Notes: a model not told the origin generated them from the sequence alone. 64,000 nucleotides of DNA from an uncultured Verrucomicrobia subdivision 3 bacterium (GCA_903921455.1 CAIXPZ010000076.1:1-64000), one strand, 5' to 3'. Shown: positions 1-9,930, counted from the stretch's first letter. Numbers and translations: made by a program.

Positions 1-592
1 AATGGCGGCGGGCCGGCCGGGCGTCTTCACGCTCCTCGTCGGCATCGGGCGCGCGAACGCGGAGAAGTCCGTGCGCAACATGCTGGTCGCCTGTTCGCCC
101 CAGTGGGTGCTGACGTGCGGTTTCGCCGGCGGCCTGAACCCAGATTTGAAACTGGGCGAAGTGGCGTTTGCCACGGCGGACGAAACCTTACAAGCCAAGC
201 TGCTCGCGGCCGGCGCCCGGCCCGCAAAGTTTTTCTGCGCCGACCGCATCGCCACGACGGCCATGGAAAAGTGGAAAATCTGGAACGATACCAACGCGGA
301 TGCGGTGGAGATGGAGTCGGCGGTGATCCAGGCGGTCTGCGCGGAGAAAAACATTCCGTGCGCCACGGTGCGCGTGATCTCGGACACGGCGCACGAGGAT
401 TTGCCGCTAGATTTTAACGCGCTGGCCAAGCCGGACAAGAGCATTGATTTTAGCAAGCTGGCCTGGGCGATCGCGAAGTCGCCGGGAAAGATCGGCGCGT
501 TGATGGCCTTGCAGAAGCAGACGCGTTTCGCGGCCGGAGAGCTGGCGAAAGTGCTGGCGAAATTGGTGGCCCCGGAAACCGATCAGCCGTAG
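1..592 (+). CDS. hpnG: Phosphorylase-family nucleosidase, HpnG-like (5' end cut by window)
   Basis: The visible 196 residues match the nucleoside phosphorylase / MTA-SAH nucleosidase fold. There is a VGIGRANAEKS-type segment near the visible start, a GFAGGL loop, and the EMESA motif (about residue 103) that binds the ribose of the nucleoside. The first visible ATG lies in the middle of the domain, so the real start is upstream of the window. In hopanoid clusters HpnG releases adenine from adenosylhopane during bacteriohopanetetrol formation. The convergent neighbour is a HpnD-type squalene synthase, which supports that role over a general methylthioadenosine nucleosidase. The two genes overlap tail to tail by 10 nt. 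Confidence 0.75.
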   Translation, partial: MAAGRPGVFTLLVGIGRANAEKSVRNMLVACSPQWVLTCGFAGGLNPDLKLGEVAFATADETLQAKLLAAGARPAKFFCADRIATTAMEKWKIWNDTNADAVEMESAVIQAVCAEKNIPCATVRVISDTAHEDLPLDFNALAKPDKSIDFSKLAWAIAKSPGKIGALMALQKQTRFAAGELAKVLAKLVAPETDQP

Positions 593-1446
593 CTCGCACT
601 CTGCGTGCCGGTGGCGTGGCGCACCCAGGAGCGTAAGATGAGCGCGAGCTTGTGCGGCTTGCCCAGCTTCAAGGCCTGGGGACCAAAGACGTCGAACTTC
701 CCCTGCTCCAGCTTCAACAGCAGCCGCCAATAGACGCTGCCCATAAGTTCGGCGGCGACCATGGCACGGCGGTCTTCGGGCGGCAGGGTCTTTTGGGCGA
801 GGGCGTAAAAATGTCTGGCGCGCGCCGCCACGCTGCTCGCAAGGGCGCAGTAGCGGTCGGAGTATTTGCCGGCCAAAATCTCGGCTTCGCTGACGCCAAA
901 CTTGTTCAGCTCGCTTAGCGGCAGATAAATCCGGCCGCGCGCGGCATCGTTCTTTACGTCGCGCAGGATGTTGGTGAGCTGCAGCGCCTGGCCGAGAGCG
1001 ACGGCGTAGTCATGGCAGGCGGGATTCTGGTAGCCGAAAATCTCGATGCTCAACAGCCCCACCACGGAAGCGACGCGGTAGCAGTAGCGTTCCAGCTGGT
1101 CGTAGTTTTCGTAACGGAGCGTGTCGAGATCCATCTCGCAGCCTTGGATGAGTTCATCAAACAACCGGAAGGGCAGCTGGAACTGCCGGACGATGGGCGC
1201 AAATTCCTGATTGAGGATGAATGCCGGTTTTGCATTTTCACAGGCCCGGCGGATGTCCGCGCGCCAGGCGGCCAGTTCGGCGCGGCGCTGGTCCGTCGGG
1301 ACGGAGTCTTCATCCGCCACATCGTCCACGGCCCGGCAAAAGGCGTAGAGGGCGGACATGGCATCGCGTTTTTCGCGGGGAAGCAGGACAAACGCCAGCG
1401 CGAGGTTGGAAGCGCTTTTCCGGGTGAGCGCGCGACTGTGCTGCAT
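583..1446 (-). CDS. hpnD: Squalene/phytoene synthase family, presqualene diphosphate synthase HpnD
   Basis: This 287-aa head-to-head prenyl synthase condenses two farnesyl diphosphates in hopanoid synthesis. Both aspartate-rich motifs that bind Mg-diphosphate are visible: DDVADE after ALYAFCRAV near residue 40, and the LTNILRDVKNDAARGRIYLP segment in the C-terminal half. I chose the ATG at 1446 because the reading frame upstream has no family similarity and belongs to the preceding small gene. That start follows the upstream gene's stop codon by one nucleotide, suggesting translational coupling. HpnD is preferred over HpnC from the LLPREKRDAMSALYAFCR signature and the adjacent HpnG. A general CrtB-like phytoene synthase is the alternative. 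Confidence 0.8.
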   Translation of the reverse strand: MQHSRALTRKSASNLALAFVLLPREKRDAMSALYAFCRAVDDVADEDSVPTDQRRAELAAWRADIRRACENAKPAFILNQEFAPIVRQFQLPFRLFDELIQGCEMDLDTLRYENYDQLERYCYRVASVVGLLSIEIFGYQNPACHDYAVALGQALQLTNILRDVKNDAARGRIYLPLSELNKFGVSEAEILAGKYSDRYCALASSVAARARHFYALAQKTLPPEDRRAMVAAELMGSVYWRLLLKLEQGKFDVFGPQALKLGKPHKLALILRSWVRHATGTQSASYG

Positions 1447-1447
1447 A

Positions 1448-1690
1448 TCAGGCACCGCGCGGCGGCTGGTCGGGTTCCCGCAGCGGCGGCAAGCCGCCGG
1501 TCTCGGCGAGCGTGGGGTTGTGCTTGCGGTGATGCCGGTGATCACGACGGCGGCGTTTCTTCTTGGTCTTGCGAAACATGAAGAGCCAGATGATGAAACA
1601 GGCAATGCCGATGCCCACCGCGAGCAGGATGGCGACAAAAACCAGCCAGTCGGCGGAAGCACTATTGGATGGCAAATCAAAGGGATTCAT
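1448..1690 (-). CDS. Small single-span membrane protein with basic tail
   Basis: An 80-aa protein with one hydrophobic segment (about residues 14-38, WLVFVAILLAVGIGIACF) followed by a very basic stretch rich in Lys, Arg and His (about 40-57). By the positive-inside rule the tail should be cytoplasmic. Its ATG overlaps the TGA stop of the response regulator gene by one base, and its own stop is one base from the hpnD start, so the three genes look like one translationally coupled transcript. I do not recognise the family. Confidence 0.6.
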   Translation of the reverse strand: MNPFDLPSNSASADWLVFVAILLAVGIGIACFIIWLFMFRKTKKKRRRRDHRHHRKHNPTLAETGGLPPLREPDQPPRGA

Positions 1691-3084
1691 CAGTCAGTAT
1701 CACCAGCGTCGGTCTTCATATTTAATCGTTGCATCCGGTAACGCAAGGAATGTCTGGTCAGCTTAAGCAGTCCGGCGGCGCGTGTCAGGCTGAAATTATT
1801 CTGCTCCAAGGCACTTTGGATCAACTCGCGCTCCATCCGTTCCAGCGCGGCCTCCAAAGATTCATCCAGCTTGGCCGCCGCCGGCCCGCTCTTCTGCAAG
1901 CGCGCTTCCAGGGCGAAATCCGGCAGACTGGCAGGCTGGACTTCACGGCCGGTTTCCAGAATCAGCGCCCGCTCCACCACGTTCCGCAGTTCGCGCACGT
2001 TGCCGGGCCAGCGGTGGGTGAGCAGCTTGTGATGCGCCGCCGGCGTGAAGGCGGTGATGTTCTTATTCAGATTGGCGCGGAAGATTTTCAGGAAATGTTC
2101 CGCCAGCAGGACAACGTCGCCGCCACGCTCACGCAATGGCGGCAGGTGAAACTGAACCACGTTCAACCGGTGAAACAAATCCTCGCGGAACTCCCCGGCG
2201 TCAATGGCCTGCACGATATCCCGATTGGTGGCGGCAATAAACCGGACGTTGACGCGCAATTCCTCCGTGCCGCCGACCCGCGTGAATGAGCCGTCTTCGA
2301 GAAACCGCAGCAGCTTCGCCTGGAGCGGCTTGCCCATGTCGGCGATCTCATCCAGAAAAATCGTCCCGCCATCGGCTTCCTCGACGCGGCCCAGCTTCTG
2401 TTTCAACGCACCGGTGAACGAGCCTTTTTCGTGGCCGAACAATTCGCTTTCCAGCAGCGCCTCGGGAATCGCCGCGCAGTTGATGCGGACGTAGTTTTCA
2501 TTCCGCCGCTTGCTGTAGGCATGCAGGGAACCGGCGACGAGCTCCTTGCCCGTGCCGCTTTCGCCGAGCACCAGCACCCGCGCATCCGTCGGGGCCACCG
2601 TGCGGATGAGCTGACGCAGCTCGCGCACCTTGGGCGAGTCGCCGACAATCTGGTCGAGGCTGAAGGACTCGCCGGCGCGCGAACGCAGGGCGGCATTTTC
2701 GGCCAGCAGCCGGAAACGCTCGGCGCACCGGGCGACGGCATGAAATAATTCCTCCGGCTCAAACGGCTTGGACAGATAATCCATCGCCCCCGCCTTGATG
2801 GCCTCGACCGCCAGCTTCGGCGTGGCGTAGGCGGTGATCATCAGCGACGGCAGCTCGGGATACTGGTTGTGGATCTTGACCAGAAAATCATAACCGCTCA
2901 TACCGCCCAGGCGCGCGTCGGTGACGACCATGAAGAAATTTTCCTGCGCGAGTAATCCCAGCGCTTCCTCGGCGGATTCCGCCGCGCGCACGGCATAGCC
3001 TTCGTCGGCGAGCATGGTCGAGAGGGAACGACGCATGTTTTTCTCGTCGTCCACAATCAGCACCGGTGGCAGGGGCAGGTTCAT
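1690..3084 (-). CDS. Sigma-54-dependent response regulator, NtrC family
   Basis: A 464-aa protein with a receiver domain (residues about 7-120; acidic pair DDE at 12-14, phosphoacceptor Asp 56, Lys 106 in SKPFEP), an AAA+ domain (about 142-380; Walker A GESGTGKE near 174-181, Walker B TIFLDEI) and a C-terminal Fis-type helix-turn-helix (about 425-460). The sigma-54 contact loop reads GSFTGA (221-226) instead of the usual GAFTGA. When phosphorylated such proteins hydrolyse ATP to open sigma-54 promoters. The start overlaps the stop of the sensor kinase by 4 nt, so the two are a cognate pair. I found no clear -24/-12 promoter nearby, so the target is unknown. Confidence 0.93.
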   Translation of the reverse strand: MNLPLPPVLIVDDEKNMRRSLSTMLADEGYAVRAAESAEEALGLLAQENFFMVVTDARLGGMSGYDFLVKIHNQYPELPSLMITAYATPKLAVEAIKAGAMDYLSKPFEPEELFHAVARCAERFRLLAENAALRSRAGESFSLDQIVGDSPKVRELRQLIRTVAPTDARVLVLGESGTGKELVAGSLHAYSKRRNENYVRINCAAIPEALLESELFGHEKGSFTGALKQKLGRVEEADGGTIFLDEIADMGKPLQAKLLRFLEDGSFTRVGGTEELRVNVRFIAATNRDIVQAIDAGEFREDLFHRLNVVQFHLPPLRERGGDVVLLAEHFLKIFRANLNKNITAFTPAAHHKLLTHRWPGNVRELRNVVERALILETGREVQPASLPDFALEARLQKSGPAAAKLDESLEAALERMERELIQSALEQNNFSLTRAAGLLKLTRHSLRYRMQRLNMKTDAGDTD

Positions 3085-4475
3085 TTCGAAAAGGGTCGCG
3101 GTAACGCTTTGGCCGGAAAGACTACTGTAAATTTGGCCCCTTTTCCAAGCGCGGATTCCACACGCACGTTGCCGCCGTATAATTCCACGTTGTGTTTAAC
3201 AATGGCCAGACCTAGGCCGGTGCCTTTTTCCTTGGTGGTGAAATACGCCTCAAAAATCCGCCCCACCTTGTCCGGCGCAACGCCCGGCCCGTCGTCCGCC
3301 ACGGAAATCTCAATCGAATGATCCCGCAAGGAAACCGCCGCCACGGAAACATTCCCCTGCCCGCCCAAGGCTTCGCGGGCGTTAAGCAAAAGGTTCACCA
3401 AAATTTCCGAGAGATGCGCGCGCTGCATCAGCAAGGGGGGAAAGTGGCCGGCAATATTCTTGATCACCGTGATTTCCGTCGGCACGGCGGCGGGAAACAC
3501 CTGCTCGATGGCCTGATTAATTTTGCGGACCACGTCCAGTTTTTCCACGCGGCCCTCGCTCAACTGCGCATACCCCATCACCTGCGTGATGACACGGTCC
3601 GCCCGCGAAACCTCCTCCTGAATGATTTCAATCTGCTGCTCGGCCGCAGCGGTATTGGCCTGGCGCAGCGAGCGCCGGAGGGAATAGGCGGCGTTATTGA
3701 TCACGGCCAGTGGATTTTTAATCTGGTGCGCAAATTCGGCGGCCAGCCGGCCAGCGGAATGCAACTGGTTCTCCCGCGCGGAAAATTCGCCCGCCTCCTC
3801 CATGGCCAGCCGCTGCCGCTCCAGAAAGGCCTGCGCGCCGTAGCAACTCATCGTCGTCAGCCACAGCACCACCATCCGCAGCACAAACGGTTCGCCAATG
3901 TCCTCGCGCGGAGCCAGGTCCAGCGCCCGGCTCGTGGTATCATCCAGATTGGTCGAAATCACCATATCCATCGCAGCCACCAGCGCGTAACAGAGGCTGG
4001 TCGCAACGTTCAAAATAATCTGCGAGAACCCCGGCGGCACGCTCACCGCATTCCGCAAAATCAACCCGATAAACAGCCAGAACAAAATGCTGTCCATCCC
4101 GCCCGTGATCAGCGTCATCGCCGCCAGCACCAGTCCATCCACCAGCGCCGTCGTGACCACGATCCATTGCAGCAACGCCAGCGGCAGCCGGCCGGCGGCA
4201 AACAGCGGCACCGCCAGCACCACGCTGAATAAAATGTAAAACCAGAAGAGCAGCTGCACCGTCTCGACCGTCACATCCAGCGCGCTGGAAATCTGCCGGA
4301 CCCACGGCGAGAAATTGAACGAATAATAAATCACCCCGACGAAAAACAGCTTCACCGGCAGCATGAGGTTGCGCTCCATCACCTCGATGCGTCGCCGCGC
4401 CCGATCCGCATCCGGCGCAGGGATCTCAAACAAGGCCGGCAGGCGCTGCCACAGAGTCGGGCGGCTCGGGTTCAT
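3081..4475 (-). CDS. Membrane sensor histidine kinase
   Basis: A 464-aa kinase. Residues about 38-215 hold roughly six hydrophobic segments with only short loops, so the input is probably sensed within or close to the membrane. The dimerisation/phosphoacceptor region has an H-box FAHQIKNPL with His near 250. The catalytic domain shows an N-box (NLLLNAREAL), a G1 box (ADDGPGV) and a G2 box (GTGLGLAI). It is the first gene of the pair and overlaps the NtrC-type regulator by 4 nt, so it very likely phosphorylates it. The architecture resembles NtrB/ZraS-type kinases without a periplasmic domain. The signal is unknown. Confidence 0.9.
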   Translation of the reverse strand: MNPSRPTLWQRLPALFEIPAPDADRARRRIEVMERNLMLPVKLFFVGVIYYSFNFSPWVRQISSALDVTVETVQLLFWFYILFSVVLAVPLFAAGRLPLALLQWIVVTTALVDGLVLAAMTLITGGMDSILFWLFIGLILRNAVSVPPGFSQIILNVATSLCYALVAAMDMVISTNLDDTTSRALDLAPREDIGEPFVLRMVVLWLTTMSCYGAQAFLERQRLAMEEAGEFSARENQLHSAGRLAAEFAHQIKNPLAVINNAAYSLRRSLRQANTAAAEQQIEIIQEEVSRADRVITQVMGYAQLSEGRVEKLDVVRKINQAIEQVFPAAVPTEITVIKNIAGHFPPLLMQRAHLSEILVNLLLNAREALGGQGNVSVAAVSLRDHSIEISVADDGPGVAPDKVGRIFEAYFTTKEKGTGLGLAIVKHNVELYGGNVRVESALGKGAKFTVVFPAKALPRPFSK

Positions 4476-4481
4476 GAAAAC

Positions 4482-5030
4482 TTAACGAAGTAATTTTAAG
4501 ACGCGTTCGGATATCTGCTCCACGGGCCACAAGCGGCCGACCCCTGCGTAACCGCACGATAACATCCCCTCGTCCGGTCCGATGAATTCCGCGCCGCGTG
4601 ATTTCAACACCTTAACATTGGCTTGCGTTGCCACATGCTGCCACATCTTCCCGTTCATCGCCGGCGCGATCAGAATTTTAGCCTTGGGATTCAAAGCCAG
4701 CGCAATGCAGGTCAGCGCATCATCCGCGAGCCCATGGGCGAGTTTAGCCAGGACGTTGGCCGTGGCCGGCGCGATGACCAGCAAATCCGCCGCGTCGGCC
4801 AGCTCGATATGCGTCGGCTTCCAACCCTCATCCTCATCGTAGAGATTCGTCACCACCGGATTGCGCGTCAGCGTCTTGAACGGCAGCGGTGTGATAAAAT
4901 GCTGCGCGTCCGCCGTCATCACGACGCGCACGTCGCACTTCGCCTTCGTCAGGAGCGACGCCAGGTCGGCCGCCTTATGCGCGGCAATGGAGCCGGTGAC
5001 GCCCAGAATGATTTTTTTTGCAGCGCTCAT
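4482..5030 (-). CDS. coaC: Phosphopantothenoylcysteine decarboxylase (stand-alone CoaC flavoprotein)
   Basis: A 182-aa FMN flavoprotein of the HFCD family that decarboxylates 4'-phosphopantothenoylcysteine in coenzyme A synthesis. Visible are the N-terminal GVTGSIAAHKA nucleotide-binding turn, the catalytic-His segment THIELADAADL, the substrate clamp PAMNGKMW, and the active-site cysteine region MLSCGYAGVGRL. Most bacteria fuse this domain to the CoaB synthetase. Here the protein ends after the decarboxylase and no CoaB domain follows in the window, so a separate CoaB gene is expected elsewhere. It lies 49 nt after gmk on the same strand. The rpoZ gene often found between gmk and coaBC is absent. 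Confidence 0.88.
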   Translation of the reverse strand: MSAAKKIILGVTGSIAAHKAADLASLLTKAKCDVRVVMTADAQHFITPLPFKTLTRNPVVTNLYDEDEGWKPTHIELADAADLLVIAPATANVLAKLAHGLADDALTCIALALNPKAKILIAPAMNGKMWQHVATQANVKVLKSRGAEFIGPDEGMLSCGYAGVGRLWPVEQISERVLKLLR

Positions 5031-5079
5031 GGTTGAATCTTAACTTAAATCTTCAATCCGCAATCCTAAATCTGAAAAA

Positions 5080-5733
5080 TCAAAGCTCCGGGGCCGCCGA
5101 ACGCGCCGAACGCATCTTCTCCGCCTCGATGATCGCCAGCGCCCGGCGCAAATCCTCTGGTTTGTCGCCGCTGATGAGCAGGTAATCGAAATTTTTCCAC
5201 TGCGAAATCTCCTGACGCGCCACGGCCAGCCGCTTTTGAATCACCGCCGCCGCGTCGGCTCCGCGCTTCTTCAAACGCTGCTCCAGCACCGCCACCGACG
5301 GCGGCGTGAGAAAAATGGTGATCAGCGCACGTTTCAATTCCGGCTCGGATTGCGCCTGCTCGCGAATGGTTGCCGCGCCCTGCACGTCCACATTCAACAG
5401 CACGTCCTTGCCATCGCGCAGCTTGCCGAGCAGTTCTGATTTCAAGATGCCGTAGCTGTTACCGTAAACCGTCGCGTGCTCCAGAAAATTGCCCGCGTGC
5501 AGGCGCTTCAAAAATTCTTCCGCTGTGAAAAAATGATAATCCACGCCGTCCTTTTCACCGGGCCGCGGCGGGCGCGTCGTGCAGGTGATGGCCCGGGTCA
5601 TTTGCGGCTGGGCGGCCAGCAGCAAATCGCACAGCGTCGTCTTGCCCGCGCCCGACGGCGCGGAAATCAGAATGAGCAGCGGCGCAGAATTTTTCTCCGG
5701 CGCGGGTTTGGTCTGCGGGCTTCGTTTTTTCAT
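5080..5733 (-). CDS. gmk: Guanylate kinase
   Basis: A 217-aa enzyme phosphorylating GMP to GDP in purine salvage. The P-loop SAPSGAGKTTL is at about residues 24-34, the GMP-binding segment TTRPPRPGEKDGVDYHF follows at about 52-68, and the lid/closure helices complete a normal-length kinase. About 18 polar residues precede the P-loop strand. The ATG overlaps the stop of yicC by 4 nt. The yicC-gmk arrangement is conserved in many bacteria, which supports both calls. Confidence 0.96.
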   Translation of the reverse strand: MKKRSPQTKPAPEKNSAPLLILISAPSGAGKTTLCDLLLAAQPQMTRAITCTTRPPRPGEKDGVDYHFFTAEEFLKRLHAGNFLEHATVYGNSYGILKSELLGKLRDGKDVLLNVDVQGAATIREQAQSEPELKRALITIFLTPPSVAVLEQRLKKRGADAAAVIQKRLAVARQEISQWKNFDYLLISGDKPEDLRRALAIIEAEKMRSARSAAPEL

Positions 5734-6611
5734 TCGACATTCATGGCTTGCTCGCGGAATTTTTCCAGTTCCGCCTTCAGCGTCACGACCTCGCGCGAGA
5801 TGACGGCGTCATTCGCCTTTGAGCCGATGGTGTTGATTTCACGGTTCATTTCCTGGGCGAGAAAATCCAGTGTGCGGCCGACCGGCTCCTTCGCCTTGCA
5901 GCAATCCGCGAACTGTTGGAAGTGGCTTTGGAGTCGCGTCAGCTCCTCCGAGATATCCGAACGGTCGGCGAAGAGCACAATCTCCTTCAATAAACGCTCG
6001 TCATCCGGCGCAATGTTTTCGATGCCTGCCGCCTGGATGCGTTCCAGCAGGTTCTGGCGGTAATTCTCCGCCGTCGTCGGCGCCTGCTTCTGGACCTTGT
6101 TCACCGCCGCGTGCATCACGCCGATGCGCGAGGATAAATCTTTCGCCAGATGCGCCCCTTCCCGCTCGCGCATCTTCACCAGCGCGGTGAGCGCTTGCGT
6201 CAAAGCCTTTTCCACGGCGGGCCAGAGGTTTTCCGACTCGGCCAGCTGTTCATCCGTCTGAAATACGCCGGGGGCGCGCAGCAACTGGTCCAGCGTCACC
6301 TCGCCGGAAATCTTCAACTGCTTGGCCAGCCGCGCGAACTCGGCGGCATAATCCTTGGCGAGCGCGTGGTTGATGTGCTTGCGGGCGGAAAGTTTGTCCT
6401 CGGCGGCGTGCAGGGTGATGCGGGCGTTAACGCGCCCGCGCGCGACCTGGCGGTGGATGGCATCGCGGATCTGCGCCTCCAGCATTTCCATCTCCCGCGG
6501 CAGCGCGACCGAGACCTCGGCCTGCTTGCGGTTGACCGAGCTCAGCTCGACCGTGACCTTGAAGCCGTCCTGCGCGCATTCGCCGCGTCCGTAACCCGTC
6601 ATGGATTTCAT
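5730..6611 (-). CDS. yicC: YicC-family endoribonuclease
   Basis: A 293-aa protein starting with the family hallmark MKSMTGYGRG and ending with the conserved tail EINTIGSKANDAVISREVV. E. coli YicC is reported to act as an endoribonuclease in RNA decay; no catalytic residue is assigned here. Full length compared with the family. It is the first gene of the yicC-gmk unit and overlaps gmk by 4 nt. The 206-nt gap to the divergent enolase gene should hold its promoter, but I could not assign one with confidence. Confidence 0.92.
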   Translation of the reverse strand: MKSMTGYGRGECAQDGFKVTVELSSVNRKQAEVSVALPREMEMLEAQIRDAIHRQVARGRVNARITLHAAEDKLSARKHINHALAKDYAAEFARLAKQLKISGEVTLDQLLRAPGVFQTDEQLAESENLWPAVEKALTQALTALVKMREREGAHLAKDLSSRIGVMHAAVNKVQKQAPTTAENYRQNLLERIQAAGIENIAPDDERLLKEIVLFADRSDISEELTRLQSHFQQFADCCKAKEPVGRTLDFLAQEMNREINTIGSKANDAVISREVVTLKAELEKFREQAMNVE

Positions 6612-6750
6612 CCCGCGTAATATGCAAAAATCCCGCCAGACAGGCGAATCAATTTTCCGAAACGCACCAACACCGCCGCATTCCCGGCCAACGGATCGTT
6701 AATCTTCAGCTTCACTTCCGGTTAATACTGCGGATGGCGCAACCCCTTTC

Positions 6751-8107
<1,357 letters not shown>

Positions 8108-8122
8108 GCCGTAACTTAATTC

Positions 8123-8157
8123 AAAAACCGGAGGCCGCTCGCGGCTTCCGGTTTTTT
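8123..8157 (+). terminator. Rho-independent terminator of eno
   Basis: A run of A, a 10-bp GC-rich stem (ccggaggccg pairing with cggcttccgg, one G-U pair) with a CTCG loop, and six T. The same terminator sequence recurs after the second repeat-protein gene at 9387-9420. Confidence 0.9.
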
Positions 8158-8193
8158 CTTTAAGCAACCCTTCAAGACGGATAAGGTGTTTAC

Positions 8194-8213
8194 CCCATTG
8201 AAAAAACAATGGG
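8194..8213. repeat. Short inverted repeat upstream of secreted repeat-protein gene
   Basis: Two perfect 7-nt arms (cccattg and caatggg) are separated by six A. It lies between the eno terminator and the start of the next gene, so it could be part of that gene's control region or leader. There is no further evidence for function. Confidence 0.3.
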
Positions 8214-8244
8214 AAAAGGCAAACTAGCCATTGAAAATAAATAT

Positions 8245-8793
8245 ATGAAAAAACTACTCATTATCACCGCCCTCGCCATCAGCGCCGTCGGCTTGCAGGC
8301 GGAAGAACACGGCTTTCAGGCGTCGCTCACGCCGGACATCGCCGTTCATCCGAAGACCGACCAGATCAACGGCCTCCTATTAAGTATCTGGGGTGAGAAC
8401 CCGCAGTCCGGCGTGGCGCTGGGCTTCGTCAACGGCAGCACGGGCAACAGCAAGGGTTTCACCTGGAGCTTGTTCAACTATGCGGATGCCTACACCGGCG
8501 TCGCGTGGGGCTTGGCGAATTACAGCACGACGAGCTTCACCGGCTGGCAGGGCGGCATCTTTTTTTGTCCGTGCCTCGTCAACGTCTCGAAGGGCACGTT
8601 CACCGGTTTTCAGGAAGGCATCGTCAACGTCGCCCAGGAATTCCACGGCTTCCAGCTCGCGCTGGTGAACTACACGGAAAACCTCCATGGCGTGCAAATC
8701 GGCCTCATCAATATCGCGATCAACAACCCCTGGTTCCACGAGTTTCCGGATAAACTCGCGACGGGCTTTCCCATCGTCAACTGGTCGTTCTAA
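8245..8793 (+). CDS. Secreted repeat protein, LA_2272-like surface repeats (intact copy)
   Basis: A 182-aa protein. I chose the ATG at 8245 over the one at 8209 because it begins a clean signal peptide (MKKLLIITALAISAVGLQA). The mature part contains repeated units of about 20-24 residues of the form G-x-Q-x-G-x-x-N, for example FTGFQEGIVNVA, FHGFQLALVNYT and LHGVQIGLINIA. These resemble the Leptospira LA_2272-type surface repeats, which may form a beta-solenoid or surface sheet. It ends NWSF with a terminal aromatic residue. The next gene is a close paralogue. Function unknown. Confidence 0.7.
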   Translation: MKKLLIITALAISAVGLQAEEHGFQASLTPDIAVHPKTDQINGLLLSIWGENPQSGVALGFVNGSTGNSKGFTWSLFNYADAYTGVAWGLANYSTTSFTGWQGGIFFCPCLVNVSKGTFTGFQEGIVNVAQEFHGFQLALVNYTENLHGVQIGLINIAINNPWFHEFPDKLATGFPIVNWSF

Positions 8794-8877
8794 AACCGTT
8801 TTTAGCGGAAAAAATGATTGCCTTCATTAGGGGGTTGCTCTAATAAGGACACGCAGTTCAACCAAAAAAAACAACAC

Positions 8878-9369
8878 ATGAAAAAACTAATCCTCCTCTC
8901 CGCCCTTGTGGCCAGCGTAGCCAGCGTGAAAGCGGCCGACATGCCCTTCTTTCAGGCTTCGTTGACGCCGGACATCGCCGTCCAATCCAAGACCACCGAA
9001 ACCAGCGGTCTCGCCCTGAACATCTGGGGTGAAAACCCGCACCACGGTTGCGCCCTCGGCTTCGTCAACGGCAGCACCGGCCAGAGCAGCGGTTTTACCT
9101 GGGGTTTCTTTGCCAACTACGATGAATCCTACACCGGCGTCGCCTGGGCGATGGTGAACTATAGCAAGGTGAAATTTGTGGGCTGGCAGAGCGGCATGGT
9201 CAATGTTGCGAAGGAATTCCATGGCCTCTAGTGGGGTTTTGTGAATTACTCGGAAAGCCTCCGCGGCGTTCAGTTGGGCTTCATCAACGTCGCTATGAAT
9301 AACCCGTGGTTCAAGGAATTCCCGGACAAACTCGCCACCGGCTTCCCGTTCGTGAACTGGTCGTTCTAA
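8878..9369 (+). pseudogene. Second LA_2272-like secreted repeat protein, interrupted by in-frame TAG
   Basis: A tandem paralogue of the gene just upstream, with its own signal peptide (MKKLILLSALVASVASVKA). It shares segments such as ASLTPDIAV, GFVNGSTG, PDKLATGFP and the C-terminal NWSF. An amber codon at 9229-9231 follows FHGL. The intact copy has CAG (Gln) at this position, so a single C-to-T change explains it. Reading continues in the same frame for 45 more codons to TAA at 9367, still closely matching the paralogue. The result is a 117-aa truncated product unless the stop is read through. TAG ends other genes here (for example rnhB), so recoding is unlikely. Confidence 0.8.
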
Positions 9370-9386
9370 GAATTACGTTCCCTTTC

Positions 9387-9420
9387 AAAACCGGAGGCCG
9401 CTCGCGGCTTCCGGTTTTTT
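9387..9420 (+). terminator. Rho-independent terminator after the second repeat-protein gene
   Basis: The hairpin and T-run match the enolase terminator in sequence, beginning 17 nt after the TAA that would end the full-length paralogue. Preservation of a terminator here shows the original 3' end of the broken gene. Confidence 0.88.
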
Positions 9421-9423
9421 GTT

Positions 9424-9642
9424 TCAATACCCCTGCTGGCACAGCCACCACACGGCGAACATGATTGCCACCGCCGCCAGCGACATCCACAGGGCCGGCA
9501 GGAAAAACGACGCCGCCGTCATCGCCGCGCCGCCGGCGAAGGGAATGCCCGCCCGCTGCCGCCAGCCGTAGATCAGATAACCGCTGCCGACCGCGCCCCA
9601 GAACATCGAGGCCCAGATGAAATTTTGGTTGGTTAAATCCAT
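9424..9642 (-). CDS. Small hydrophobic membrane protein
   Basis: A 72-aa protein from the ATG at 9642 (the frame extends further to 9678 but lacks a better start). It has three hydrophobic stretches: FIWASMFWGAVGSGYLIYGW, an Ala-rich middle segment, and a C-terminal segment. The GSGYLIYGWRQR region resembles short uncharacterised proteins annotated as amino-acid-transport-like. It converges with the repeat-protein terminator. Function unknown. Confidence 0.5.
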   Translation of the reverse strand: MDLTNQNFIWASMFWGAVGSGYLIYGWRQRAGIPFAGGAAMTAASFFLPALWMSLAAVAIMFAVWWLCQQGY

Positions 9643-9699
9643 GCCCTCAATCTGCCGCATCACCCGCCGGCTTGCCACGGAAAATCCCTGTGCTAGATT

Positions 9700-9918
9700 T
9701 TGGCTGTGAGCGATTTCTTCCGCCCCAACCTCAAGCGCACCGGTCGCATCGCCCGCGGCGTCATCGGCGCGCTGTGCCTCCTCGCCGGCATCGTCCTCTG
9801 CGTGGATTGCGGGTATTGGTTTGGCTGGCTGTTCATCGCCGCCGGTCTGTTCGCCATCTACGAAGCCTTGAGCGGCTGGTGCATCGCCCGCGCCTGCGGC
9901 CTCAAGACGAAGATCTGA
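9700..9918 (+). CDS. DUF2892/YgaP-like small membrane protein
   Basis: A 72-aa protein with two hydrophobic segments (about residues 17-35 and 40-58) and a Cys-rich end, GWCIARACGLKTKI. This resembles DUF2892, the membrane part of YgaP, which often has a C-terminal cysteine motif. The start is either TTG at 9700 or GTG at 9706; no ATG is available. No partner gene suggests a specific role. Confidence 0.6.
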   Translation: MAVSDFFRPNLKRTGRIARGVIGALCLLAGIVLCVDCGYWFGWLFIAAGLFAIYEALSGWCIARACGLKTKI

Positions 9919-9930
9919 TCCCGCCAGCGG

